64,000 bases of DNA from Halococcus sediminicola (GCF_000755245.1 NZ_BBMP01000023.1:62001-126000), one strand, 5' to 3'. Positions 42,146 through 50,246 are shown, counted from the first letter of the stretch. Notes: generated from the letters alone by a model not told the origin. Program-made: numbers and translations.

Positions 42146-43411
42146 CTATCGCTGTTTCGTCCCAGTTGGATGTGCCGGGTGCGTGTGTTCGGGTAGATAG
42201 ATGATATAGACGATTCCGCCGCTTCCCGTAGTGCGTTGCCAGACATTCTCGAACGCCGCGCGCGAATAGATACATCGCACATCCTCGTTGGTCGGTGCAA
42301 ACGGGTCGTTGGCGACCACATCCCCGTCTTCAGTGAAACCGACGATTACCATCAAATGCCCATCTGTCCCATACCCCGCACTAGGCAATTCATCCGCCTC
42401 GAACGACACCGAAGTGATGACGGGAATACCGGCCTTGATGTATTGTTCCAATTCGGTCAGAGAGCGGAGTCGGGTCACGAAGCCATCGAGACCAAACCGT
42501 CCGGCATATGCGACGTTGAACGGCCAGTTGCCGGCACCATCGTAGCTGTAATCGTAGGTTCCGCGCACGGCGAAGTCGACTTGCGGGTCTTTGTAGTCTG
42601 GGTTGACCCAGCTCATCTGTTCGTCAGTAGGACCGCGCCCCCAGTACGAGAGGATCATCGCGGTGGAGGTAGGGCTGCACCACGCCTCGCCACCACCGTC
42701 CCACTTCGGATACTCTCCCTTGTGAATCTCCTGTGAGTACTTCGGTACGTCCAGTACGATGCCTTCTGCTCCGCCGAGCGGACTGGCGTCGACGTGCTTT
42801 TGTTCCGATAGGTGGGAGGCCATGACGCTGGCCGAGTGTACCACTGGCGAGTGCTCACTATTGGGCAGTCGATAAAGCGTCACACGCAGCTGATACGAAC
42901 GCAGTGTAACTCCATCGACTGCTTTGAAGGTATCCACAGTAACTCGGCCGAACTCATCGTCTTGATCTGGGACGGAAGTGCGATGGATATCCATATCCGT
43001 CATTGCCCAGCGCCCCATGACGTACCAGCCGGTGCGGTCACCGCTGGTGGTCGTCCCTCGTATTTCTATTTCCAGCCATGTATCTGATGGAACATCCGCG
43101 GTCCACGATGCGATCAGTTGTTTTGCTCCGAAACTCACCGAGTGTACTGGTGATGTCCACCGGCTGTACCTCCAAGTTTTCGTGCTATAACCCAACGGAT
43201 CGGTGTACTCGCACTTTCCAATGGAGTGTGCGATAGTGAGCGACCCGGCTCGATTCGTGGGTCGCGTCCCGCTGAATTGGCCCGGAGCGAAGTCTTGCGG
43301 TGAAGTCCATCGTTGGACATCGATGCGCCTCCTTTGTGCAGAAGTTTCACCGTTTCCGGAACTGATACCCGCTAAATTGCTTGTGAGTCTGGCTACATTC
43401 TCCGATTTCAT
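42146..43411 (-). CDS. C39-like cysteine peptidase
   Basis: About 421 aa from ATG 43411 (MKSENVARLTSN); a start at 43474 is possible. The N-terminal half is beta-rich (SVSFGAKQLIASWTADVPSD, TWLEIEIRG). The C-terminal papain-like domain has LDVPKYSQEIHKGEYPKWDG, catalytic Cys in EAWCSPTSTAMILSYWG, and His in GTDGHLMVIVGF followed by VVANDPF. Relatives are found in Actinobacteria and Firmicutes. No signal peptide is clear. Its peptide target is unknown; placement suggests the same bacterial-wall or bacterial-protein theme. It is convergent with the serine-hydrolase gene. Confidence 0.75.
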   Translation of the reverse strand: MKSENVARLTSNLAGISSGNGETSAQRRRIDVQRWTSPQDFAPGQFSGTRPTNRAGSLTIAHSIGKCEYTDPLGYSTKTWRYSRWTSPVHSVSFGAKQLIASWTADVPSDTWLEIEIRGTTTSGDRTGWYVMGRWAMTDMDIHRTSVPDQDDEFGRVTVDTFKAVDGVTLRSYQLRVTLYRLPNSEHSPVVHSASVMASHLSEQKHVDASPLGGAEGIVLDVPKYSQEIHKGEYPKWDGGGEAWCSPTSTAMILSYWGRGPTDEQMSWVNPDYKDPQVDFAVRGTYDYSYDGAGNWPFNVAYAGRFGLDGFVTRLRSLTELEQYIKAGIPVITSVSFEADELPSAGYGTDGHLMVIVGFTEDGDVVANDPFAPTNEDVRCIYSRAAFENVWQRTTGSGGIVYIIYLPEHTHPAHPTGTKQR

Positions 43412-43663
43412 AGTAGTTGGTCGAGAAATCACTCGGTTTTTATCACTGTTGTGACAATCACTACCTTGCGTCATTGATATGCCGATGCATTTCTACGACT
43501 AATAGGTTGCGCTGAATCAAAAGCGGATATCAACGGTAGATATCGAATTTGGCGGGTGTGGGCGGAAACATCGTTCGGGAATGAGTACATGCACAAGTAA
43601 GCGATGCGAATGATGAACCTGGCTATCTTCCGATGGAGCGTTCCAAGCGTTACAGTAGTCTTA
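43412..43663. other. Upstream region of C39-like gene
   Basis: No gene is recognised. It holds the promoter side of the C39-like gene and AT-rich DNA up to the amidase remnant. Confidence 0.35.
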
Positions 43664-43840
43664 TTCCCAATCCCAGCCCGTGTCAGGGTTGCTGTGGTGA
43701 TTCGCTTCATTACCGAGGCTCGGATTATTAGGATCAGAAATCTGTCGTGATCGATTACTCTACCGCTTGTGGCCGCGTCAGCGAGTGCGACGCCACTCGA
43801 GCTTTCGGAATGTCGTACTCTTCACAGAGTCATTCGACGT
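43664..43840 (-). pseudogene. C-terminal remnant of a second amidase gene
   Basis: The minus strand matches the end of the amidase gene at about 32415-32600: CCCAATCCCAGCCCG, GAGGCTCGGATTATT, TTTCGGAATGTCGTA and the region encoding the HHGDPG-type zinc motif recur with scattered indels. The frame is broken and everything upstream is missing. Confidence 0.7.
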
Positions 43841-43886
43841 GTCGGTGACGCCGTTTCGAGAGCGTTCGAAGTTGGTCGAGCGCCAT

Positions 43887-43940
43887 CTATTGAGTGTTGG
43901 GACGACGAGAGCACCGCGAGCGCTATGAGGGCGCTTTTTC
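43887..43940 (+). mobile_element. Fragment of IS6-family transposase gene
   Basis: SIECWDDESTASAMRAL is encoded here; the complete element at 54120 encodes SFECRDDESTASALRAV at the same place. DNA identity (TTGAGTGT, GGGACGACGAGAGCAC, GCGAGCGC) extends about 55 bases. It directly follows the amidase remnant. Confidence 0.65.
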
Positions 43941-44431
43941 GGACTATAATATCTTTGCTCGGCTATACACGCTCAAACGCTCTGCGGAGATCGACTTGGC
44001 AAATTCGCGCTAGTGCAGGTACAGCAATACTGAATCCCACAGCAAGACCAGCCAAGAAAATCAGTTCGTTCACGGGCCTGTCCTCCGAGTCATCGCAGTC
44101 GTCACTCGGCTAAGCTCCGTTCCGCCCCAGGTCGAACATCTACTGGAGCCAGTACAGTAGTGCTCCCCGGCTGTGGTTATACCGATAGCGCAAAATTCGC
44201 CCCAACTCGAACACTGCATCGCGCTTGGTTCCATAGACGCTGGTTCTACTGGCACCGTTAAAGCGGCGAGCCATGCGTTGTGAAAGTGGAATCGAGCCTT
44301 GGAAACGCTTCCAAGTGCTTCTCGATAGCGACGTGTAGCGTTGACTGTCCTTGTTGGACTATTCGTTCGCTTCTCACCCCGTATTGAAAAAGAGCGGGTG
44401 ACAGTCGAAGGTGGTAGCAGGCTCTCTACAG
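43941..44431. other. Gene-poor stretch with debris
   Basis: No intact gene. A minus-strand frame near 44140-44255 (RDAVFELGRILRYRYNHSRG) looks like the tail of a lost gene. The rest, up to the lipoprotein gene, shows nothing recognisable. Confidence 0.35.
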
Positions 44432-44854
44432 CTAATCTTCACTACTGCTGTCGGTGCCGTCACTATCGTTACCGCTGTCAGTACTGTTGTCACTATCGCT
44501 GTCGTTGTTGTCGCTATCCGTTTCAGCGCCGCTATCGTCATCATCGCTGTCGTTGCCGCCGTCCGTACTACTGTCGTTGCTGTCGTTCTCGTTGCCGTCG
44601 TTGCTGTCGTTGTCCGTCTCAGCACCGTCGTTGTCGTCGTTGCTATCGCTATCGGTCTCGGCACCGCTGTCGTCGTTATCGTCGTTGCTGGCGGTGTCTT
44701 CTTCATCTCCGCTGCCACCACTACCGGCGGTGTCTTCGTTCTCACCGCCGTTGCCGTTGCTGCTGTTGTTTCCGCCCGTGCCGCTGCTGCACCCCGCAAG
44801 GGCCACCCCTGAGATCGTTCCGAACGTCGCTAAGTATGTTCGTCGGTCCATCAT
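44432..44854 (-). CDS. Asp/Ser/Asn-rich low-complexity lipoprotein
   Basis: About 140 aa. MMDRRTYLATFGTISGVALA then GCSSG is a Tat-like lipoprotein signal with lipobox Cys. The rest is nearly all D, S, N, G, E and T in short repeats such as SDSNDDNDGAETDNDSNDG. Such acidic tails are often stalks or spacers anchoring something to the membrane, but no domain follows, so it may be a truncated surface lipoprotein. The repeats could vary in number between strains by slippage. Confidence 0.6.
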   Translation of the reverse strand: MMDRRTYLATFGTISGVALAGCSSGTGGNNSSNGNGGENEDTAGSGGSGDEEDTASNDDNDDSGAETDSDSNDDNDGAETDNDSNDGNENDSNDSSTDGGNDSDDDDSGAETDSDNNDSDSDNSTDSGNDSDGTDSSSED

Positions 44855-45048
44855 GACTGCCAATCCGCCGTGTCCACATAACCATTCTCATGGGGGAAGT
44901 TGAGCGGAAGTATAGAGTGGAAAGTCAAGTGCACGAAGCAATCTCGCAAACGACCGGCGCTGGTAGCCGCGGTCGACGACTGACCGAGCCGTGCTACTGA
45001 TCGCACAGACGAAGGTTCTTGTACAATGGTGCAGCCACACGCGCGTAA

Positions 45049-45227
45049 TGCACCGCCAGGATAAACTCCTCATCATCGAAGCGCTCGTCGCCTACGGTGG
45101 GATACGCGCACTCTCAGACCACGCGAGCAGCGCGCGTGGGACCTCGCTGAAGCAATGCTCGACAGTGATGGCCTCTCACCGGACGCGCTCGTCAGCGACG
45201 TCGACGAAGAATGGTCGGGGCCATAGG
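45049..45227 (+). pseudogene. Small acidic-protein gene, frameshifted
   Basis: MHRQDKLLIIEALVAYGGIR starts in one frame; RAWDLAEAMLDSDGLSPDAL and VSDVDEEWSGP end in another. Joined they give a helical acidic protein of about 60 aa of unknown role. The break is near 45130. Confidence 0.35.
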
Positions 45228-45246
45228 GGTTGGCTCTACTCGCCGT

Positions 45247-47463
45247 TTACCCGCCGTCACCGTAGGATTCTTCGGCAACCGTGGTGCCCGAACTGTCTTG
45301 TATCGAGATCGTGTCGCCATCGTTGTTCAGCACCGAACGCCCGAATCCAGCGTAGACATCACCGTCTGAATCGCTCCCCTCGCCCGTGTGAACGGTGAGC
45401 GTCTCGCCGGCCTCGAGCGTGATACCCTGGATCCCGTATGTCTGATCGTCGTCGAAGACGATCGTATATCCCGAGAGGTCGATCGTCGAGCCAGTTGGAT
45501 TTTCGAGAGTGACTGTCTCGTCGTCACCTTCGGGCTGGATGTTCGCGATGGTGAGCTCTCCCGAGCTGTCGCCGCCATCCGGGACGGGCGTCGGGGTGGG
45601 AGTGTCCGAGGCCTCGAAGTTCCACAGACCAATGTTCTCCGATTGTGCATCCGATTCGAGATCTGCGAACTCGCCGCTCTTCGAGAACTCACTCTCGTAA
45701 AGTCGTGCATACCCGCCCTCAAGCAGCTGACGGTTGAACAGCTGGCCGTCATCGTGGTAGGCATAGACCAGTAGCCGACCGTAACTCCCGCGCCGGTCGG
45801 CACTCGGATCGGTCTCGATACGAATCTCCTCACCAGTACTCAACTGATCTTTTGCGAACCGGCTCGCCCGGTCGGCCCACTCCGAGAGGTGTGCTTCACC
45901 GGCGTCGTTCTCGGGGATACCCTCGAACTCGTTGGGGCTGACCCCACCGCTCACCTCGGGTGTATCGACACCAAGCAGACGAACGTTCTCGACATCGCCG
46001 TTCGGGAAGCGCACCTCCATCGTGTCGCCATCGACGATCTCCGTGACCGTGACGGTCCATTCACTGCCTTCGTCAGGGCTGCGCGCACCGCTCTCAGCAT
46101 CGCCGGAGCTGCTATCGCCGCTACTCCCTGAGTCACCACCCTCACCTGCACTGCCTCCGCCGCTCGCGCCCGACTGTTCCGGCGTAGGAGTCGGTGTCTC
46201 GGTAGCTGTCGGTGTTGGTGTGGGGGTCGGGGTCGGTGTTTCCGTTGCTGTGGGTGTTAGGGTTGCCGTCGGTGTCGGCGTTGGTGTGCTTGCCGGCGCG
46301 TACGGAACGTTCACCTTCTGCGTCGCGATGCGGTCGTGGAACAACGTGTTTCGGTTCATCAACCGAACGCGTATCCAGACCTGACCCGGCGAGGCCGACG
46401 AGAGCCGCGACTCGTTCATCCGGATGGTGAACGTCCCGTTCGGCGCGCGACGTACATTCGGCGTGTCGAACTTCCAATTCCCACCGACAGCGATCGCGAA
46501 GTATGGATCGCCAGCACTGCCGTCAGCATTGGCCGCCGGGAGCGTCGTGTTTGCACGTACCTGCAGTGCAAACGCTTCGGGGCGTCCGTCGTTATCGCTA
46601 TCGCGCTCGTTGACGACCGAGACGTTCTTGATGAGCGCCTGATCTGGGTAGGGAGATTTCTGTCCTCCACCTCCACCGCTGCTGGCGTTCGACTGCTTCG
46701 CTGTCGTGGTCGGTGTTGCCGTCGATGTGGATATCGGTGTCGCAGTCGGTGTCTCGGCGGGTGCGTACAGAACGGTCGTGGACCAGGCCGCGATACCGTC
46801 GTTGAAGGCTGTGTCGCGGTCAAGCAGCCGAACGGTGACGTTCAACTCCCCGCTTGCCTCGTCAGGGATGACTGAGTCGTTCATCGGGATCGTCGTCGAG
46901 AATTCCTCGTCTCGGGCGACCTCCGAGGTATCGAAGCGCCACTGCCCGTTTGCTTGGACGGCGAAGTACGGCTCACCAGGCTCGCCAGGGCTACCGTCAC
47001 CCTCGGGAACCGACGTGTTCGCGTGTACGAGGACATCGAACGCTTCGTAGCTTCCATCACCGTTCACGTCCGTGGTGTTCACGACCTCAATGCCAGGGGC
47101 TTGTGCTTCGACTGCCGTGGCATTCGTCGCGCTCGTGTTGTTCCCCGCGGGCGCGAATCCCGACCAAACGGCGCTGGCTGCGCCGGTCACCACGAGGAGA
47201 TAGACGAAGGCTGCGAGCACGAGAACGACTCGGCGCTCGTGGGAGAGTCCCGGGAGGCGCGAAAGCGACGATGCGCTCAGACGATCGCGAAGCCCGCGGA
47301 TGTTGAACGCGAGAAGCAGTGGCACGGCAAGCGCGATGAGTAGCATCACCACCGGGAGAAAAAGCAGCGCAACGAGCGCGACGATGACGACACCAACGTT
47401 GCGGGCGGTGCGGCCCGGCCGCATGAGTGGGATGCGGCTTGTAATGGAATCAAAGGTTGGCAT
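45247..47463 (-). CDS. Membrane-anchored nuclease (SNase) with lamin-tail domain
   Basis: A 738-aa protein. Two or three N-terminal TM helices (NVGVVIVALVALLFLPVVML, VVLVLAAFVYLLVVTGAASA), then two related beta domains with CARDB-like features (about 115-235 and 280-395), Thr/Pro linkers (TPTPTPTPTATETPTPTPEQ), a staphylococcal-nuclease domain at about 468-615 (VDGDT, RLLGVDTPE, DRRGSYGRLLVYAY) and a C-terminal lamin-tail domain at about 634-735. The nuclease would face outside and cut DNA or RNA; lamin-tail domains often accompany secreted nucleases. It suits scavenging of nucleic acid at the cell surface. Confidence 0.85.
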   Translation of the reverse strand: MPTFDSITSRIPLMRPGRTARNVGVVIVALVALLFLPVVMLLIALAVPLLLAFNIRGLRDRLSASSLSRLPGLSHERRVVLVLAAFVYLLVVTGAASAVWSGFAPAGNNTSATNATAVEAQAPGIEVVNTTDVNGDGSYEAFDVLVHANTSVPEGDGSPGEPGEPYFAVQANGQWRFDTSEVARDEEFSTTIPMNDSVIPDEASGELNVTVRLLDRDTAFNDGIAAWSTTVLYAPAETPTATPISTSTATPTTTAKQSNASSGGGGGQKSPYPDQALIKNVSVVNERDSDNDGRPEAFALQVRANTTLPAANADGSAGDPYFAIAVGGNWKFDTPNVRRAPNGTFTIRMNESRLSSASPGQVWIRVRLMNRNTLFHDRIATQKVNVPYAPASTPTPTPTATLTPTATETPTPTPTPTPTATETPTPTPEQSGASGGGSAGEGGDSGSSGDSSSGDAESGARSPDEGSEWTVTVTEIVDGDTMEVRFPNGDVENVRLLGVDTPEVSGGVSPNEFEGIPENDAGEAHLSEWADRASRFAKDQLSTGEEIRIETDPSADRRGSYGRLLVYAYHDDGQLFNRQLLEGGYARLYESEFSKSGEFADLESDAQSENIGLWNFEASDTPTPTPVPDGGDSSGELTIANIQPEGDDETVTLENPTGSTIDLSGYTIVFDDDQTYGIQGITLEAGETLTVHTGEGSDSDGDVYAGFGRSVLNNDGDTISIQDSSGTTVAEESYGDGG

Positions 47464-47904
47464 ATCTACACTGTAGTGAACGGTCGATAAATACCTATCT
47501 CACCTACCGATAAATGAACCAGTGGGTGAGTCGTTTAGACAATGATCAGGGGAGACAGCTAGGTGGTAAAAGTGAAACGAACGAGGGGGGGGGGGGGGGG
47601 GGTGCCCTCCGCGGCCCCCCTCGCCAGTTTGGCACTCAATTCGCTACAGCCCGCAAACGATGTAGCTGTTGGCCAGTCCGAGTGCTACAAGATACTGTCG
47701 CCGATGCATAGTTCCCGCTTGAGATATATCGGGACAGACGTGCCTTCAGCAACCAAACCTTGTGTAACAGTTGACCTTCCACTGGTAGCGACAAGTTACA
47801 TAAGATAAAATCGGCTAGCGTACCAGTGATGTGTCAGGGTGTAAACGTGATGCAGGTCATTGATACACAAAGCTTATTCCAAACTCGTCAGGAAATTAAG
47901 CGCG
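47464..47904. other. Gene-free stretch with G18 run
   Basis: No gene is recognised. It contains a run of 18 guanines at 47585-47602 just upstream of the nuclease gene's promoter side. Such a run is prone to slippage in cells and in sequencing. Confidence 0.45.
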
Positions 47905-47958
47905 CACAGGGGTGTGCTCGGCATCATTGCGGCGCGTGGCACTCGGCACACCCCTGTG
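47905..47958. repeat. 13-bp perfect inverted repeat with 28-base loop
   Basis: CACAGGGGTGTGC (47905-47917) pairs with GCACACCCCTGTG (47946-47958). The loop is GC-rich and could fold further. No gene is adjacent; it may be a terminator-like or transposon-end structure. Confidence 0.5.
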
Positions 47959-48145
47959 GGCTATGGATTTTTCAGTCATCTTCATACAAAGATAGAGGAT
48001 TGAGACGAGTCAGCTTGAACCCTGTCGCTTCCGATACAGTCACTATTCCATCGGGCGAATTCGATACAGCAATTCATCGCTGTTCCGGGCGCGCGCCCTG
48101 TTCAATCGCCTCCTAGAAAAGTGGAACACTGCGCTAGTCCTGTAT
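47959..48145. other. Intergenic stretch without recognisable gene
   Basis: No coding or repeat feature is recognised between the inverted repeat and the convergent end of the small-protein gene. Confidence 0.35.
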
Positions 48146-48526
48146 CTACAGTTGCTCCTCTATTGCATCTCCCGAACTCTCAGTTGGCGGCGACATGTCG
48201 ATTACACCCTCAGTGGGTACGAACACGAGCTGATGCGACTGACGCGCGACATCACTTCGCAGCCCGAGAGTTCCACACACCAGCCACTCGGTGCCACCGA
48301 GCGTCGGGTGAGCGATAGTGTCAGATGCACAATCGCTGCAGTTGATCCGTGCGACCGTGACATCACGCTCGTCGGACATCGAGTACGCATAGACACTCAC
48401 TGGCGACCCTTCGCCGACTGATCGCTCACACCGTCCACAGAGCGCGTGCTCACCATCACTGATCGTGGCTCCGGTGACCGCCCGCTCGATCGGCACGGTG
48501 ATCGAGTGGTGTGTCTCGACGCTCAT
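48146..48526 (-). CDS. Small haloarchaeal protein with zinc knuckles
   Basis: A 126-aa protein starting MSVETHHSITVPIERAVTGA at 48526. CGRC (in HALCGRCERSVGEG) and CSDC (in INCSDCASD) form a likely zinc site; GTEWLVCGTLGL and QSHQLVFVPTEGVID follow. The ATG overlaps the stop of the zinc-finger gene upstream, so the two are coupled. Degenerate copies of the pair lie at 26050-26480 and, more deleted, at 20899-21122, suggesting a module spread by plasmids or proviruses. Function unknown. Confidence 0.6.
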   Translation of the reverse strand: MSVETHHSITVPIERAVTGATISDGEHALCGRCERSVGEGSPVSVYAYSMSDERDVTVARINCSDCASDTIAHPTLGGTEWLVCGTLGLRSDVARQSHQLVFVPTEGVIDMSPPTESSGDAIEEQL

Positions 48527-48627
48527 CGGCTGCCTCCGTGCCCATAGTGAGGACAGTACTTTATGTGATAACGGGCAAAGTAGCCGTAGAATCCCGATCC
48601 GCAGTTCGGGCAGCACTCGCCGCTCAT
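48523..48627 (-). CDS. Tiny zinc-finger protein, 34 aa
   Basis: MSGECCPNCGSGFYGYFARY then HIKYCPHYGHGGSR. C5/C6 and C9 with C25, H27 and H30 could bind zinc. It is coupled to the next gene by a stop/start overlap (ATGA). Short, but the ligand pattern and coupling support it as a gene. Confidence 0.55.
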   Translation of the reverse strand: MSGECCPNCGSGFYGYFARYHIKYCPHYGHGGSR

Positions 48628-48808
48628 CGCTGCTCACCACCGCTCTCGTCCGTGATTGCTTTCGCTATCGGTGCGACACTGTTTTGACCGCTTAGGCTTG
48701 TAGTGCACATGGCTGTTGCCTGGTAAGACAGCCAGCCCGCGCGTCTCAGCGCGCGGGCATTCTCTCCGTCGAGAACGCCCTGAAGGGCCGGTCTGTCTCC
48801 ACCATATT
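48628..48808. repeat. Leader shared with 21008-21122
   Basis: CACTGTTTTGACCGCTTAGG, CATGGCTGTTGCC and AAGACAGCCAGCCCGC are shared in order with 21060-21125. A strong hairpin, GCCCGCGCG...CGCGCGGGC, lies at about 48737-48757. It belongs to the mobile small-protein module. Confidence 0.5.
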
Positions 48809-48876
48809 GTATACACCACACCGTGTTAAACCTATTGGTATACACCTCGTGGTTTCACCAATAGGATTATACTATA
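48809..48876 (+). promoter_or_regulatory. Promoter and operators of winged-helix/PIN operon
   Basis: CCTATTGGT (48831-48839) and ACCAATAGG (48857-48865) form an inverted repeat with 17-base spacer. GTATACACC is directly repeated at 48810-48818 and 48838-48846. The TATA-like ATTATACTATA follows, about 26 nt before the leaderless ATG at 48895. Confidence 0.55.
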
Positions 48877-48894
48877 CAGCTCCGTACTCCAAAT

Positions 48895-49305
48895 ATGGAA
48901 CGAAAACGTAGCGAGGGCGGCGAGTTCGTCGAATCGGTCACGCTCAATGCGGTGCTCGGCGTGTTCGATGCCGTAAAGGGGCCGGTCGTCACGAGCGGCG
49001 ACGTTGCCGACGCGCTCGGCTGCTCGCGCGAAACTGCCCGCCGAAAGCTCCGACAGTTACATCGAGAGGATCGCGTCGACCAGCGCAAGACCGCTGGGAG
49101 AGTCGTCTGGTGGCTCACCGACGACACTGACGACACAGCTACGTCCGATCACGATTCCATTACTGCCGCTGAAGCGGCCGACGAGCTGCTGGTGATGGGT
49201 GAGGAGTCAGCGACGGACGTCGACCTTGACGCCATGATACGCAACTCGAAAACCGTATGGAGTTCACTCGACGAGCAGGATTCGGAGCCGGAGCCACGCG
49301 AGTGA
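48895..49305 (+). CDS. Winged-helix antitoxin
   Basis: A 136-aa protein with winged helix at about residues 12-75: VTLNAVLGVFDAVKGPVVTS, DVADALGCSRETARRKLRQL, REDRVDQRKTAGRVVWWLT. An acidic tail follows (DDTDDTATSDHDSITAAEAA) that would neutralise the PIN partner. Stop and toxin start overlap (GTGA), so the pair is translated together. It probably represses the promoter at 48809-48876. Confidence 0.8.
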   Translation: MERKRSEGGEFVESVTLNAVLGVFDAVKGPVVTSGDVADALGCSRETARRKLRQLHREDRVDQRKTAGRVVWWLTDDTDDTATSDHDSITAAEAADELLVMGEESATDVDLDAMIRNSKTVWSSLDEQDSEPEPRE

Positions 49306-49712
49306 TATTCCTCGACTCGTGGGTGTGGTTGGAGGCCTTTTTCCAAGGGACTCATGGGGCGGACGCCGCGGCGCTGGTTCGTGACATCGATGAAGAGGGC
49401 GGAGTCATCGCACCGACGGTCCTCCTCGAAGTCAACTACCGAGCGCGCCGCGAGGCTGGTGTTGAGCGAGCGCAGCGCCTCACCGAAATGATTCAGCGGA
49501 TCGAACATCTTTTGATTGAGCCGCTTACCGCCGATGTCGCGCTTCACGCCGCTGCCATTCGGGACGATTACTACCACCGCCGGTCGCTTGAACTCTCCTA
49601 CGCCGACGCCATTCACATTGCAACTGCCGTAGCGACCGAGTGTGATCGGCTATACTCGGGCGATCCCGATTTTGAAAACGTCAGCGAAGTTCAGACGGTT
49701 GTGATCCGGTGA
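49302..49712 (+). CDS. PIN-domain ribonuclease toxin (VapC-like)
   Basis: A 136-aa PIN protein from GTG 49302 (VIFLDSWVWLEAFFQG). D5, the Glu in PTVLLEVNYRAR, D in SYADAIHIATA and D in YSGDPDFENV are the acidic RNase residues in correct order. The GTG start overlaps the antitoxin stop; an upstream ATG at 49257 lies inside the antitoxin gene. Expected to cut RNA when free of antitoxin. Confidence 0.85.
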   Translation: MIFLDSWVWLEAFFQGTHGADAAALVRDIDEEGGVIAPTVLLEVNYRARREAGVERAQRLTEMIQRIEHLLIEPLTADVALHAAAIRDDYYHRRSLELSYADAIHIATAVATECDRLYSGDPDFENVSEVQTVVIR

Positions 49713-50246
49713 ACCCTACGCGATAGGGCATGCAACCAGCACCAACGGCTTCGACTGGCAGATTCAGCGTAATCAACAGGAAAAGCCTACTGCTGTGATT
49801 GACATCGGAGAAAAAGGAACGTGCGACGATCACTTTGTTCACGCGCCAGAGGCATTCCTGTATGAAGATACGGTCCGGCTCATCTACAACGCACAGAGAA
49901 CCGGACACAAAAACTACGATAGGGAGTGGCAGTAGCATCCGACCCAGAAGGGATTGGACGCGACTTCGAGAAAATAGGACAAACAACAGCAGGCGATACT
50001 GCGCTCGGTGGTGATGATATTCGCGTTAAGCGCCCCATCGAAATCGACGGTGAGTTTTTCGCTCTCCACAGCCAGGATATCAAGAACCACGCTACGATCT
50101 GCAAATCAAGCGATGGGTGCGAAACATGGGATATTGTAAGCAAATTCCCGCACTCGAATGGAACCACCTTCATTCTAGAAGATTCTCACATACTCTGCAT
50201 CGCATCAGATGCGAATATGTATGTGAAGCGAATCCCAACTCAGTAG
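49711..50246 (+). pseudogene. Glycosidase-like beta-propeller gene, 5' truncated and frameshifted
   Basis: EPYAIGHATSTNGFDWQIQR begins abruptly at the PIN stop codon and continues HFVHAPEAFLYEDTVRLIYN to KNYD. After a small deletion near 49920 the frame shifts to GVAVASDPEGIGRDFEKIGQ through FALHSQDIKNHATICKSSDG to YVKRIPTQ. The pattern is that of five-bladed GH43-like glycosidase relatives in polysaccharide loci. The first half is lost. Confidence 0.55.

Noticed and set aside
44411-44812. Plus-strand frame rich in Val/Ala/Thr that looks like a membrane protein
   Set aside because: It arises by reading the Asp/Ser-rich lipoprotein repeats backwards; the minus-strand frame has a signal and lipobox.
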